A stretch of DNA of 22,879 nucleotides. It comes from CAJQQY01 sp964352225 (lineage in GTDB: Bacteria > Bacteroidota > Bacteroidia > Chitinophagales > Saprospiraceae). The notes below the pieces were generated by a model, which searched no databases, had not been told where the DNA came from, and saw only the letters and a program-made list of their open reading frames with translations. Position 1 is the first letter of the stretch, and every line of letters begins with the position of its first letter. The stretch lies in NCBI GenBank assembly GCA_964352225.1, contig CAYGRM010000060.1:1-22879 (forward strand). The letters are read 5' to 3'. This document shows positions 1 to 7,718 of this stretch, in pieces. Both the position numbers and the translations under genes were made by a program.

Positions 1-4
1 CTCA

Positions 5-78
5 GACTTATTTATGACTTTTCACAGATATCTATTCATTTATTCAGGTAAAGTCTGTGAAAAGTCATAAATAAAGTC
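5..78 (-). terminator. Long hairpin downstream of the KR-DH gene (probable terminator)
   Basis: Bases 5-28 pair with 54-78, giving a 24-base stem with one bulged base and a loop of about 25 bases. It begins about 22 bases after the stop codon of the minus-strand KR-DH gene. No clear U-run is visible beyond the stem before the window ends, so it could also be a processing signal or a repeat copy. Confidence 0.5.
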
Positions 79-100
79 AGTTTAAGTCAGCGGCAAAAAA

Positions 101-2548
101 TCACCATTCTAATCCTTTCGAAACAGTTACTGTCGCCCCTTCCGTTAACATATAAACTTCCCCTTGTTCATCATAAACAGTACAAGTCGCAATCATTTTA
201 AAATCACTCGCTTCCTCAATTTTTACATTCACAAACAGCTCTTTTCCAAAAGGAATATCCTTGTATAGAATCGCAGAATCAGTTTGTAATGGAAGACTCT
301 TCGCTCCATCTTTATATTTTTGAACCCACACCACCATACCTTGATATTGGATGTCAGTAAAAAAAGTATTCACAGAAATAACTGGAAATTGACCTTGTTC
401 TGAAAGTGGTACTTCAGGTGCTTTGCAAGACAATACGATTTGATTTTCTGTGCAATCCAAAATCTGTTCGATGCCTCGGAAATAAGTATCGTGGAAAAGC
501 GAACCATCTTTGTAAAGAACTGCACCGGGTGTTGGAGTGTAAGTTCCACTTGTTTGATGATTGAATTTTGGAGCAGTAGGAATCTGTTTTTTATGTTTTA
601 AAATAACAGTAGCCTTGTAGTGGTAAGTCGGTAATTTTCCACCTTCACTCAAGACAGTTGTTTCAAAAATAATTTTAGATTCGTTCTTTTCGATTTCTTT
701 ACATTCGATAATGTAATCCTCTTTTTGCTTTCCGTCGAACACGATACCTTTAAAGAGTTTTGTATTTTTTACTTGAAACACTTTAAAATCAGGATAGATT
801 TTTTCGCAAGTTTGAGCCATCCATCCACAAGCATTAACTACAGGTAAAACTGCATTGCCTTGAATGACATGGTGCATCAAAAATGGATTGTTTTTCAATT
901 CAATTTTTCTATGAATTTTGTGTGTTCGTAATTCACCAAGGTGACTAATTCCTGCAGGTAAAGTTCCTCCGATAATCACTTGAGGTTGACTTGAATATGC
1001 GGTGTTCATTTCGTTTACCATCATGGCTGCACCACCTTCGCTATTCACTAAAGTAACACCTGCTGCTTCGAATTGAGCTTTCAATTCTCCGCTCACCATT
1101 CCGCTATCCCAAGCTCCCCAATTGATCGCAGAGACATGAGTGTTCGGATGATTCTTTTTGAAAAGGTGAGCTGCTTTGCTTAAAATTTCGTTGGCGATAG
1201 CGTAGTCGGTTTGACCAACATTTCCATAAAAACCAGCTACTGAAGAAAACAAAACTAGGTGATCTAAATTGTGAATATCTACCGAAGCGAATAAACTCAA
1301 AAGTCCATCTAATTTTACAGACAAAACATTTTCAAAATCTTGTTCCGTTTTATCTTGAATATATTTATCAGCCAATCTTCCTGCCCCATGAATCACTCCA
1401 GTCACTTTTCCAAAACGTGTAACTACATTGTTAAGCTCAGTTTTGAAGCTTGCAGGATTAGTCACATCACCTTTAATATAAGCGACTTCTGCTCCGTGAT
1501 TTTTGATTTGAGAAATGGTATCCTCAATCTCTTTTTTCGCAGCAATATTACTGTAGATTTTTTTAACGGCTGGCAAACTTGGTTTCTCTCCACGAACTTT
1601 AAAATCGTTCATTATCAATCGTTTTAATGCGCCTTCATCTGATTCATTTTTAGCATATTCAGGAACTTCAAAACTAAAGTCAGAACGACCTAAAAGAATG
1701 AATTTACATTGGAATGCTTTGGCCATTTCGATGACGCAAGTAGCGGTTACACCTTTTGCTCCACCGCTTACTAAGAAAACAGAATCTTTAGTTACGTTAG
1801 TTGTAATTGATTGGTTTTCAGTCAATTGTACTTTCGTTACGCTAGTTGTAGCTCTTCCTTCTTCTGAAAAAGCAACTTCCATATTTCGCACATTTGGATC
1901 GTGTAATTCAGCGATGACTTGGTTGGCAATGACGCCTGAGGATAACTCAGGTTGGATATCAACTGCTCTACAAAAAACGGGAGACCATTCTAAGTTCAGG
2001 CATTTTACCAAACCAGTAATTCCACCTCCGACAACACTTACATTTCCTCTTTTTCCTTGCCCTAATTTTCCATCCATTCGAGTAACGGTTACGAAATTAG
2101 CTCGTTGAGTTTGACCTAAATCATTCAAAGGTTTTTGTAAATGCTTGGCTAAGAAAAACAATGTTTTTACAACTTGTTTTTCAGCTGGAAAATGTTGAAC
2201 AAAATTTCCATTTTGGAATTCGAAGTGCGGATGCAAGTGAATAAAACTTCCCACTTCACCATATTGAGTTCGAATTTTTTCAATAGCATTTTTTACCGCT
2301 TCATCAGAATGACTTTCTAAATCAATTCCATTAGTTGAAATTTTACTTGCTTGACCTGCCTGTCCGGCAGGCAGGTTTGGTAAGTTTAAAGCAACTACTT
2401 TATTGCCTTTTGCTTCCAACTGAGCCATCACTTTGTTTGTCAAATCCGACCCATCATTGGTAACCAAGGTGATGTGCGTACTTGGTAATGTAAATTCCAA
2501 ATAATCAGGTTGAGGTAAATATTCTAGCCCAACTTCGCTTCGTTCCAC
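101..2548 (-). CDS. pfaA: PfaA-type PUFA synthase, C-terminal part: ketoreductase and dehydratase
   Basis: This 815-residue product carries the reducing and dehydrating half of a PfaA-like synthase. Residues about 25-250 form the structural, non-catalytic half of a ketoreductase. Residues 258-530 form the catalytic KR, with a GGAKGVTA nucleotide-binding loop at 262-269, Ser435/436, Tyr449 and Asn453. Residues about 545-815 form a double-hotdog PKS dehydratase with an HVIQGNAVLP motif (catalytic His560) and a DIQYQ motif (Asp732, Gln736). The only usable start is GTG at 2548. The first ATG (residue 41) lies inside the Rossmann fold and would cut the domain. The frame is open upstream to 2673, with an Ala/Pro/Val-rich linker-like translation, and joins the preceding ACP gene by a -1 shift. 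In Shewanella-type PfaA these domains are part of one chain, so this is probably the C-terminal half of that chain. NADPH-dependent beta-keto reduction and dehydration of the growing acyl chain are inferred from the family. Residues 58-65 come from an inserted palindrome. Confidence 0.85.
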   Translation of the reverse strand: MERSEVGLEYLPQPDYLEFTLPSTHITLVTNDGSDLTNKVMAQLEAKGNKVVALNLPNLPAGQAGQASKISTNGIDLESHSDEAVKNAIEKIRTQYGEVGSFIHLHPHFEFQNGNFVQHFPAEKQVVKTLFFLAKHLQKPLNDLGQTQRANFVTVTRMDGKLGQGKRGNVSVVGGGITGLVKCLNLEWSPVFCRAVDIQPELSSGVIANQVIAELHDPNVRNMEVAFSEEGRATTSVTKVQLTENQSITTNVTKDSVFLVSGGAKGVTATCVIEMAKAFQCKFILLGRSDFSFEVPEYAKNESDEGALKRLIMNDFKVRGEKPSLPAVKKIYSNIAAKKEIEDTISQIKNHGAEVAYIKGDVTNPASFKTELNNVVTRFGKVTGVIHGAGRLADKYIQDKTEQDFENVLSVKLDGLLSLFASVDIHNLDHLVLFSSVAGFYGNVGQTDYAIANEILSKAAHLFKKNHPNTHVSAINWGAWDSGMVSGELKAQFEAAGVTLVNSEGGAAMMVNEMNTAYSSQPQVIIGGTLPAGISHLGELRTHKIHRKIELKNNPFLMHHVIQGNAVLPVVNACGWMAQTCEKIYPDFKVFQVKNTKLFKGIVFDGKQKEDYIIECKEIEKNESKIIFETTVLSEGGKLPTYHYKATVILKHKKQIPTAPKFNHQTSGTYTPTPGAVLYKDGSLFHDTYFRGIEQILDCTENQIVLSCKAPEVPLSEQGQFPVISVNTFFTDIQYQGMVVWVQKYKDGAKSLPLQTDSAILYKDIPFGKELFVNVKIEEASDFKMIATCTVYDEQGEVYMLTEGATVTVSKGLEW
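2354..2376. repeat. Palindromic mini-element inserted in frame in the KR gene
   Basis: Two 9-base arms (ACCTGCCTG and CAGGCAGGT) flank a TCCGG centre. It is strikingly GC-rich in an AT-rich gene and encodes LPAGQAG, a peptide of the type produced by small palindromic repeats dispersed in many bacterial genomes. It lies in a surface-loop position of the structural KR half. That it is dispersed in this genome is inferred, because only one copy is in this window. Confidence 0.7.
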
Positions 2549-2570
2549 ACCATGGAAATCGGAAGTTATG

Positions 2571-2659
2571 ATTGTAGAACCGTTGCTCGGAGCAACAGGT
2601 TCTACAATTTTATTTTGCGTAACAGGCTTGGGCGCAACTGTTCCGCTTATGCCTTTTTT
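2571..2659 (-). promoter_or_regulatory. Candidate -1 ribosomal frameshift site (slippery heptamer plus downstream structure)
   Basis: On the minus strand the heptamer A-AAA-AAG (2659 to 2653) is in the exact X-XXY-YYZ phase of the ACP gene, two codons before its TAA stop. A -1 slip enters the open frame of the KR-DH gene. Ten bases downstream, AACAG (2642-2638) can pair with CTGTT (2625-2621). TTGCG (2637-2633) can pair with CGCAA (2619-2615), giving a possible pseudoknot, although its first loop would have zero bases. Farther on is a strong stem: 2608-2598 with 2581-2571, and 2596-2591 with 2587-2582, with one bulged base. That stem begins 44 bases after the heptamer, which is far for a classical stimulator. 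A real indel or assembly error in the six-A run would look the same. Confidence 0.5.
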
Positions 2660-5600
2660 GAGGAAACGTAATCAACGATTTCACCCAAAGTTCTTAACTC
2701 AGTTAATTCGTTAGGATTGATGTCTCCCATACTTGGATATTGCGAAGTTAATGCTCCGAAAATTTCCACTCTTTTGATAGAGTCAATTCCTAAATCAGCT
2801 TCCATGTCCATTCCTAATTCTAACATTTCAGCAGGGTAACCGGTTTTTTCAGAAACAACTTCTAATAATGCTTTTTCTAATGCTGCATTGTCTACTCCAC
2901 CTGTTGCTGGAGTTGAAACTGTTGCTGCTGCTACTGCTGGAGTTGCTGCTGCGTTATTTGCAACTGCATTTCCACCCTTAGCAGAAACATAATCCACGAT
3001 TTCACCAAGTGTTCTTAGCTCAGTTAATTCGTTAGGATTGATACCAGCCATTTCAGGATATTGAGCCGTTAATGCTCCGAAGATTTCTACTCTTTTGATA
3101 GAATCAATTCCTAAATCAGCTTCCATGTCCATTCCTAATTCTAGCATTTCTGAAGGGTAACCAGTTTTTTCAGAAACAACTTCTAATAATGCAGCTTCTA
3201 GTTTTGAGGTGTCGGTAGCTGTTGATGCAGATTGTAACGTAGATTTGGCTTTAGCCGAATGCGTATTTTGTTCATTACTGCTGTCTTCGGCTGAAGCCAA
3301 AGCTACGTGGGACGAAGGAGCAGGTGTATTGACAGTTGTAATTGCAACTGCATTTCCACCTTTAGCAGAAACGTAATCCACGATTTCACCAAGTGTTCTT
3401 AGCTCAGTTAATTCGTTAGGATTGATACCAGCCATTTCAGGATATTGAGCCGTTAATGCTCCGAAGATTTCTACTCTTTTGATAGAATCAATTCCTAAAT
3501 CAGCTTCCATGTCCATTCCTAATTCTAACATTTCAGCGGGGTAACCCGTTTTTTCAGAAACGACTTCTAGGAGTGCTGCTTCTAATTTTGACGTATCTCC
3601 ACCGCCACCTGTAGTAGGTGCTGGAGCAGTTGGTGCAACTGCAACTGGTGCAGCTACTTTAGTCGCAGTATGTGTTCCATTTCCATTGCTGCTTCCATTT
3701 CCGTTTGAGTAAACTGGAGTTTCACTTACGATTGGAGCAACTTGAACTGGAGCAGATTGCGCAACAGCTTTTGCAACTGGTGCATTAGTAGTCGCAGCCA
3801 TTTGCTGATTCAATAAGTTCAACAATTGTTGTGACTGTTGATTTTGGTCGCTCATGAATTTTTCGAAAATTGCGAGTGACTTAGTTTGGTTGGTATTAAA
3901 AGATTCCAACGCAGATTTGATGATTTCTAATGCTTGCTTATTCATAATTTCTTCTTCTGATTCGATTTGATTAATAAATGATTGCGCCGCTGGCACTTCT
4001 ACAATTTTCTCTACCTCAACTATTTTTTCAATAACTTTTTCTACAATTTTGGTTTGTCCACCTGATACTTGGAAGCCATTATTCATGACCTCATCGTATG
4101 CTTCTTTCGTCGGAGGAGAAACATAATTATTACCGCTGATTGCTACATTCATTTTCGATGTTGCAGGAATAGCAACAAGGTCTTTTTTATATGGATCAAC
4201 ATTATTGAGTTGAATACCTAAGACTTGCAATTGCGCAACTGCTTGTCGGAATTGTAAATCAGCATCTTTTTTATCATTAGCATTCATGGCGATTGCCGTG
4301 TATTCTTTTTCAGATAAAATATTTTTCACCAAGTTGGTCAAAACACCTTTTGGCCCAAATTCGATAAAGATTCGACCACCTGCTGCATGAATATTTTCAA
4401 TTTGATTTTTGAAATAAACAGGATTTAAAATCTGACCTTTTAAGAGTGATTTAACCTCATTCAAATTATCAGGGTAAGGCGTTCCTGTAGAGTTTGCATA
4501 AACTGGAATTTCTGGTTTATGGAATTTCTGATGGTGTACAAAACTTGCAAATGGTACTTGCGAGTGTTGGACAAACTCCGTATGGAATGCAGTCGAAACT
4601 GGTAATTTTATCGCTTTAAATCCTTTCGCTTTTAATTCAATTTCTGCGTTCTGGATAGCAGCTGTGCCTCCACCCAAAACAACTTGTTCGTTAGAATTGA
4701 TATTAGCAATTTTTACACCTTGCAAGTTTGCTATGGCTTGTTGCACTTGTTCATGTGAAGCTTTGACTGCCAACATTCCACCTGCATCTTCATTTGGATT
4801 GTCCATGGCCATTGCTGTACCTCGAGTTTTTGCCAAATTCAAAAATGTCTCATCGTCGTAAACTCCTGCAGCCCAAAGTGCGGTCAATTCACCAAAACTG
4901 TGACCAGCAGCAAAGTTGGTTTTAAGACCTGCTCGTTGAACAATTTTATATTGAGCCATACTCATTGCGCCGATAGCAGGTTGAGCATTTTGAGTTTGTG
5001 TCAAAGTGACTTGTTGTGCTTTTCTTTCTTCGTCAGTAAAAACAGGAATTGGGAAAATCGTTTTAGAAAGTGCCGGTAAATTTTCTTTATAAAAAATTCC
5101 ATCCACCGCTGCGAAGGCTTCTCTTGCTTCAGGGAAAGCGTTGGCCAATTCTTTTCCCATGCCCACATATTGCGAGCCTTGTCCTGAGAACAGCGCCACT
5201 ACTTTTCCATCTGTATCCATTCCGGTTGGTCGGTAGTAAATACCTTTTGGATGCGTCCATTCATTTTGGTTGGCTCGTAAAGTTTGAACTGCAGTTTCTA
5301 AAAATTCAACACACTCCTCATGGTTTTTTACGACAAAAGAAATACGTGCATTATTTGGTTCAAAAACGGTTGCTTTAGATTGCTTCACTAAATTATCAAA
5401 AGCAGGTTCGCCATTTTCTGAAATATTTTTAGCTGTAATCGCCAATAATTCGATTAATACTTCTGGACTTGAATCTTGTAAACTGATCGTTTTAAATGGC
5501 TCATGCAATCTATAATCAGTACGAGTTTTTCCTTGATATTCTTCCATTGCAATGTGAACATTGATTCCACCAAAACCAAATGCACTTACACTCGCTCGTC

Positions 5601-6942
5601 GTGGATGACCATTTCGCAGCCAAGGTCGAGCCTCAGTATTGATATATATAGGTGTGTTTTCAATGTCAAATTTCGAGTTAGGTTTGTCCACATTAATCGT
5701 TGGTGGCAAAACTTTATGGTGTAATGCCAAAGCAGCTTTTACCATTCCAGCAGCACCTGCCGCAGCTTTGGTATGACCAACTTGTGATTTTACAGAACCC
5801 AATGCGATGTGCTGTCTATTTGGATTGTCTTTTCCAAAAACCATATTCATCGATGTGAATTCCGTTGGATCGCCTGCACCAGTTCCAGTTCCGTGTGCTT
5901 CAATCAAACCTACAGTCCGAGGATCAAAACCTGCATCTTCGTAAGTTCTTCCCATTGCCATAGCTTGGCCGGATGGGCGAGGAGCGTAGACTGATTTGAA
6001 TCGACCGTCACTTGATGTTCCAACGCCTTTGATTACTGCATAAACATTATCGCCATCTCGTTCCGCATCTTCCAATCTTTTTAAAACCAACATTCCCAAA
6101 CCTTCACCAATCAACATTCCATCTGCATCGTCAGAAAATGGAGTGATTTTTCCAGATTTAGAGAAAGCAGGAGTTTTTGAAAAACTCATATACATAAAAG
6201 GAGAGTTATCGGTATCAACTCCACCGGTCAACATCATATCACATCGACCTTCCACTAATTCACTCAAGGCCATTTTGATCGCACTCAACGAAGCAGCACA
6301 TGCCGCATCCACCACACTATTCAATCCCCCAAGGTCAAAACGATTCGTGATTCTTCCTGAAATTACATTTCCTAACATCCCTGGAAATGAATTTTCATTC
6401 CAACCGATGTAGGCCTTTTTCATTTTTTCAATGATTGGCGGAATATCGTTTTCAGCAATACCACTTGATCTCAAAGCTCTTTCCCAAATTGGATATTGCA
6501 ATCGACCAGTCAATGGTGTAATCAATTTTTGACCACCCCCAACTCCGAGAACAACTCCAGTTTTTGCTTTTACCTCAGCCGTGAATTTTGGAGATTTCTG
6601 GCCGTAGCCAGCATCTTCAAATGCATCACGTGCAGCCACTAAAGCTAAAAGTTGACTTGCATCAGTTACTTCCAAGATGTTTGGCGGCAAACCAAATTCC
6701 ATTGGGTTGAAATCAATTTTTGGCAAGAAGCCTCCAACTTTACAATAGGTTTTGTCTTCGGCAAACATATCAGGATCATAGTAATCATCGATTAACCAGC
6801 GGTCGGCTGGTACTTCGGTGATACTGTCTTTGGACTGCAAAATATTAGTCCAAAACTCTTCGATGTTTTTCGCATCTGCGAACATGGCAGACATTCCAAT
6901 GACTGCGATGGGAGTTTTACTTAGGGAACTATTGATGTTCAT
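2647..6942 (-). CDS. pfaA: PfaA-type PUFA synthase, N-terminal part: KS-MAT-ACP-ACP-ACP
   Basis: This 1431-residue multidomain protein fits the front half of PfaA, which condenses malonyl units in polyunsaturated fatty acid synthesis. The ketosynthase (about 10-470) has Cys215 in DAACAAS, His350 in EAHGTGT and His390 in GHTKAAAG. The malonyl/acyl transferase (about 580-890) has a GQGSQ motif near 587-591 and active Ser682 in GHSFGE. A charged coiled-coil or linker region rich in Val/Ile/Glu/Lys and Gln follows (about 960-1060). Three tandem acyl carrier proteins carry DSIKR phosphopantetheine sites at Ser1153, Ser1281 and Ser1388. Shewanella-type PfaA usually has more ACPs and continues into KR; here the frame stops immediately after ACP3, at the candidate frameshift site. 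The start at 6942 gives a normal KS N-terminus. The TetR gene lies 82 bases upstream on the same strand. The partners pfaB, pfaC, pfaD and the phosphopantetheinyl transferase are not in this window. Confidence 0.9.
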   Translation of the reverse strand: MNINSSLSKTPIAVIGMSAMFADAKNIEEFWTNILQSKDSITEVPADRWLIDDYYDPDMFAEDKTYCKVGGFLPKIDFNPMEFGLPPNILEVTDASQLLALVAARDAFEDAGYGQKSPKFTAEVKAKTGVVLGVGGGQKLITPLTGRLQYPIWERALRSSGIAENDIPPIIEKMKKAYIGWNENSFPGMLGNVISGRITNRFDLGGLNSVVDAACAASLSAIKMALSELVEGRCDMMLTGGVDTDNSPFMYMSFSKTPAFSKSGKITPFSDDADGMLIGEGLGMLVLKRLEDAERDGDNVYAVIKGVGTSSDGRFKSVYAPRPSGQAMAMGRTYEDAGFDPRTVGLIEAHGTGTGAGDPTEFTSMNMVFGKDNPNRQHIALGSVKSQVGHTKAAAGAAGMVKAALALHHKVLPPTINVDKPNSKFDIENTPIYINTEARPWLRNGHPRRASVSAFGFGGINVHIAMEEYQGKTRTDYRLHEPFKTISLQDSSPEVLIELLAITAKNISENGEPAFDNLVKQSKATVFEPNNARISFVVKNHEECVEFLETAVQTLRANQNEWTHPKGIYYRPTGMDTDGKVVALFSGQGSQYVGMGKELANAFPEAREAFAAVDGIFYKENLPALSKTIFPIPVFTDEERKAQQVTLTQTQNAQPAIGAMSMAQYKIVQRAGLKTNFAAGHSFGELTALWAAGVYDDETFLNLAKTRGTAMAMDNPNEDAGGMLAVKASHEQVQQAIANLQGVKIANINSNEQVVLGGGTAAIQNAEIELKAKGFKAIKLPVSTAFHTEFVQHSQVPFASFVHHQKFHKPEIPVYANSTGTPYPDNLNEVKSLLKGQILNPVYFKNQIENIHAAGGRIFIEFGPKGVLTNLVKNILSEKEYTAIAMNANDKKDADLQFRQAVAQLQVLGIQLNNVDPYKKDLVAIPATSKMNVAISGNNYVSPPTKEAYDEVMNNGFQVSGGQTKIVEKVIEKIVEVEKIVEVPAAQSFINQIESEEEIMNKQALEIIKSALESFNTNQTKSLAIFEKFMSDQNQQSQQLLNLLNQQMAATTNAPVAKAVAQSAPVQVAPIVSETPVYSNGNGSSNGNGTHTATKVAAPVAVAPTAPAPTTGGGGDTSKLEAALLEVVSEKTGYPAEMLELGMDMEADLGIDSIKRVEIFGALTAQYPEMAGINPNELTELRTLGEIVDYVSAKGGNAVAITTVNTPAPSSHVALASAEDSSNEQNTHSAKAKSTLQSASTATDTSKLEAALLEVVSEKTGYPSEMLELGMDMEADLGIDSIKRVEIFGALTAQYPEMAGINPNELTELRTLGEIVDYVSAKGGNAVANNAAATPAVAAATVSTPATGGVDNAALEKALLEVVSEKTGYPAEMLELGMDMEADLGIDSIKRVEIFGALTSQYPSMGDINPNELTELRTLGEIVDYVSSKKA
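2990..3143. repeat. ACP2 coding repeat, identical to ACP1 over 154 bases
   Basis: This stretch is base-for-base identical to 3374-3527, which codes the same part of ACP1, and differs at many silent and some coding sites from ACP3 (about 2660-2830). It is a tandem domain duplication with very recent copying or gene conversion between ACP1 and ACP2. Confidence 0.9.
3237..3308. repeat. 72-base inverted-repeat element in the ACP1-ACP2 linker
   Basis: The 23-base arms 3237-3259 and 3286-3308 are complementary at 21 positions around a 26-base centre. The element codes residues about 1212-1236 of the megasynthase, in frame. The linker between ACP2 and ACP3 is a simple Ala/Thr/Pro sequence and lacks it, so it looks like a palindromic element inserted into a tolerant linker. 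Confidence 0.7.
3374..3527. repeat. ACP1 coding repeat, identical to ACP2 over 154 bases
   Basis: This is the second exact copy of the 154-base ACP core at 2990-3143. Bases outside the core differ between the two, so the identical tract is sharply bounded, as expected from gene conversion or a recent unequal crossover. Confidence 0.9.
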
Positions 6943-6973
6943 TTAATCAAGTTTAATTTGTAGTTGAGCAAGT

Positions 6974-7011
6974 AGTCCTTCCAGTCCCGATTGATCGGGG
7001 CTGGAAGGACT
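6974..7011. repeat. REP-like palindrome between the TetR gene and pfaA
   Basis: Arms 6974-6991 and 6994-7011 are 18 bases each, with one mismatch that is a G-U wobble in one RNA strand, and a 2-base centre. It fills most of the 82-base gap between the TetR stop and the pfaA start. In the minus-strand transcript it makes a very stable hairpin without a following U-run. It could therefore attenuate or process the TetR-pfaA transcript, or simply be a dispersed palindrome. Confidence 0.7.
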
Positions 7012-7024
7012 TTTCTCACTACGG

Positions 7025-7642
7025 TTATATGGAAATTTTAAATAATTCTTCTTGTTGTGCTAAAAGTCGAACTCCTTTTGGAGTACATAACCCCCTCAGG
7101 TATGGAACTAATGTTCCAAAAGTGAGGCGTTCTTTACTGTAGTCTGTGATAGGAAATAACTTATTATCTTTTAATAACTTCAGTAGAACTAATACCGTTT
7201 TGCCGACCACATCTACATCAAATTCAGGTTGAAAAATACCATCCTCAATTCCCCACGAGGCTAAATCCACAATTTGTTGGTGAGCAAAATTATTAGTCTC
7301 TCGGTAAGACTCTTCGAGTACGCCAGGATGATAATGAATGATGTCAGAAAAAAAATTGGGATTGACCTGGTAAGTTCTTTTCAATATTTCGTTGTGCAAG
7401 CGGCCTAATGCAGCAATGGCATTGGGAGATTCTTGGATTATAGCTTCGTTTTCGTCTTTTACTTTTTGGTGATAAACTGCGAGGCAAGCACTTAGGAGTT
7501 CTGTTTTATTTTCAAAATGATTATAAACCGTGCGTTTTGACGTGCGAAGTTCTTTTACAATTTTATCAATAGTGATGGTTTTTACACCGTTTTCGACAAA
7601 TAATTGAGTTGCCGTTTGGATGATAAATTCTTTGGTAATCAT
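7025..7642 (-). CDS. TetR/AcrR-family transcriptional regulator
   Basis: The 205-residue protein has the TetR layout. The N-terminal helix-turn-helix spans about 1-50, with the core TIDKIVKELRTSKRTVYNHF followed by NKTELL. A longer all-helical C-terminal ligand and dimer domain follows. Its length is normal for the family. It lies immediately upstream of and on the same strand as pfaA, so control of the fatty acid synthase operon, perhaps in response to acyl-CoA or membrane lipid state, is a reasonable inference from position. The ligand cannot be read from the sequence. ATG at 7642 is preceded by a weak purine-rich stretch. A 30-base dyad at 7689-7718, about 50 bases upstream, is a plausible autoregulatory operator. 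Confidence 0.88.
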   Translation of the reverse strand: MITKEFIIQTATQLFVENGVKTITIDKIVKELRTSKRTVYNHFENKTELLSACLAVYHQKVKDENEAIIQESPNAIAALGRLHNEILKRTYQVNPNFFSDIIHYHPGVLEESYRETNNFAHQQIVDLASWGIEDGIFQPEFDVDVVGKTVLVLLKLLKDNKLFPITDYSKERLTFGTLVPYLRGLCTPKGVRLLAQQEELFKISI

Positions 7643-7688
7643 TATTTTGATCCTTTTTTTATGATGCTTGTATTTAGTGAAAAACCAA

Positions 7689-7718
7689 GTGGTAATTTTT
7701 TAGTTCCGCTAGTACCAC
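7689..7718. promoter_or_regulatory. Candidate operator dyad upstream of the TetR gene
   Basis: GTGGTA (7689-7694) is inverted as TACCAC (7713-7718), and between them TAG/CTA half sites add to the symmetry. The position, 47-76 bases upstream of the TetR start codon, fits autoregulation by a dimeric repressor. The assignment rests on symmetry and position only. Confidence 0.35.

Noticed and set aside
1340..2108. Plus-strand ORFs opposite the KR-DH gene
   Set aside because: They are antisense to clear KR catalytic and structural sequence and have no domain-like content; they are shadows of the minus-strand gene.
2990..3594. CRISPR-like repeat array
   Set aside because: The repeats are long, coding and in frame; they are tandem acyl carrier protein domains.
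4664..6412. Several plus-strand ORFs opposite the KS-MAT region
   Set aside because: All lie antisense to well-matched ketosynthase and acyltransferase motifs, and their Cys/Ser-rich translations are typical of shadow frames.
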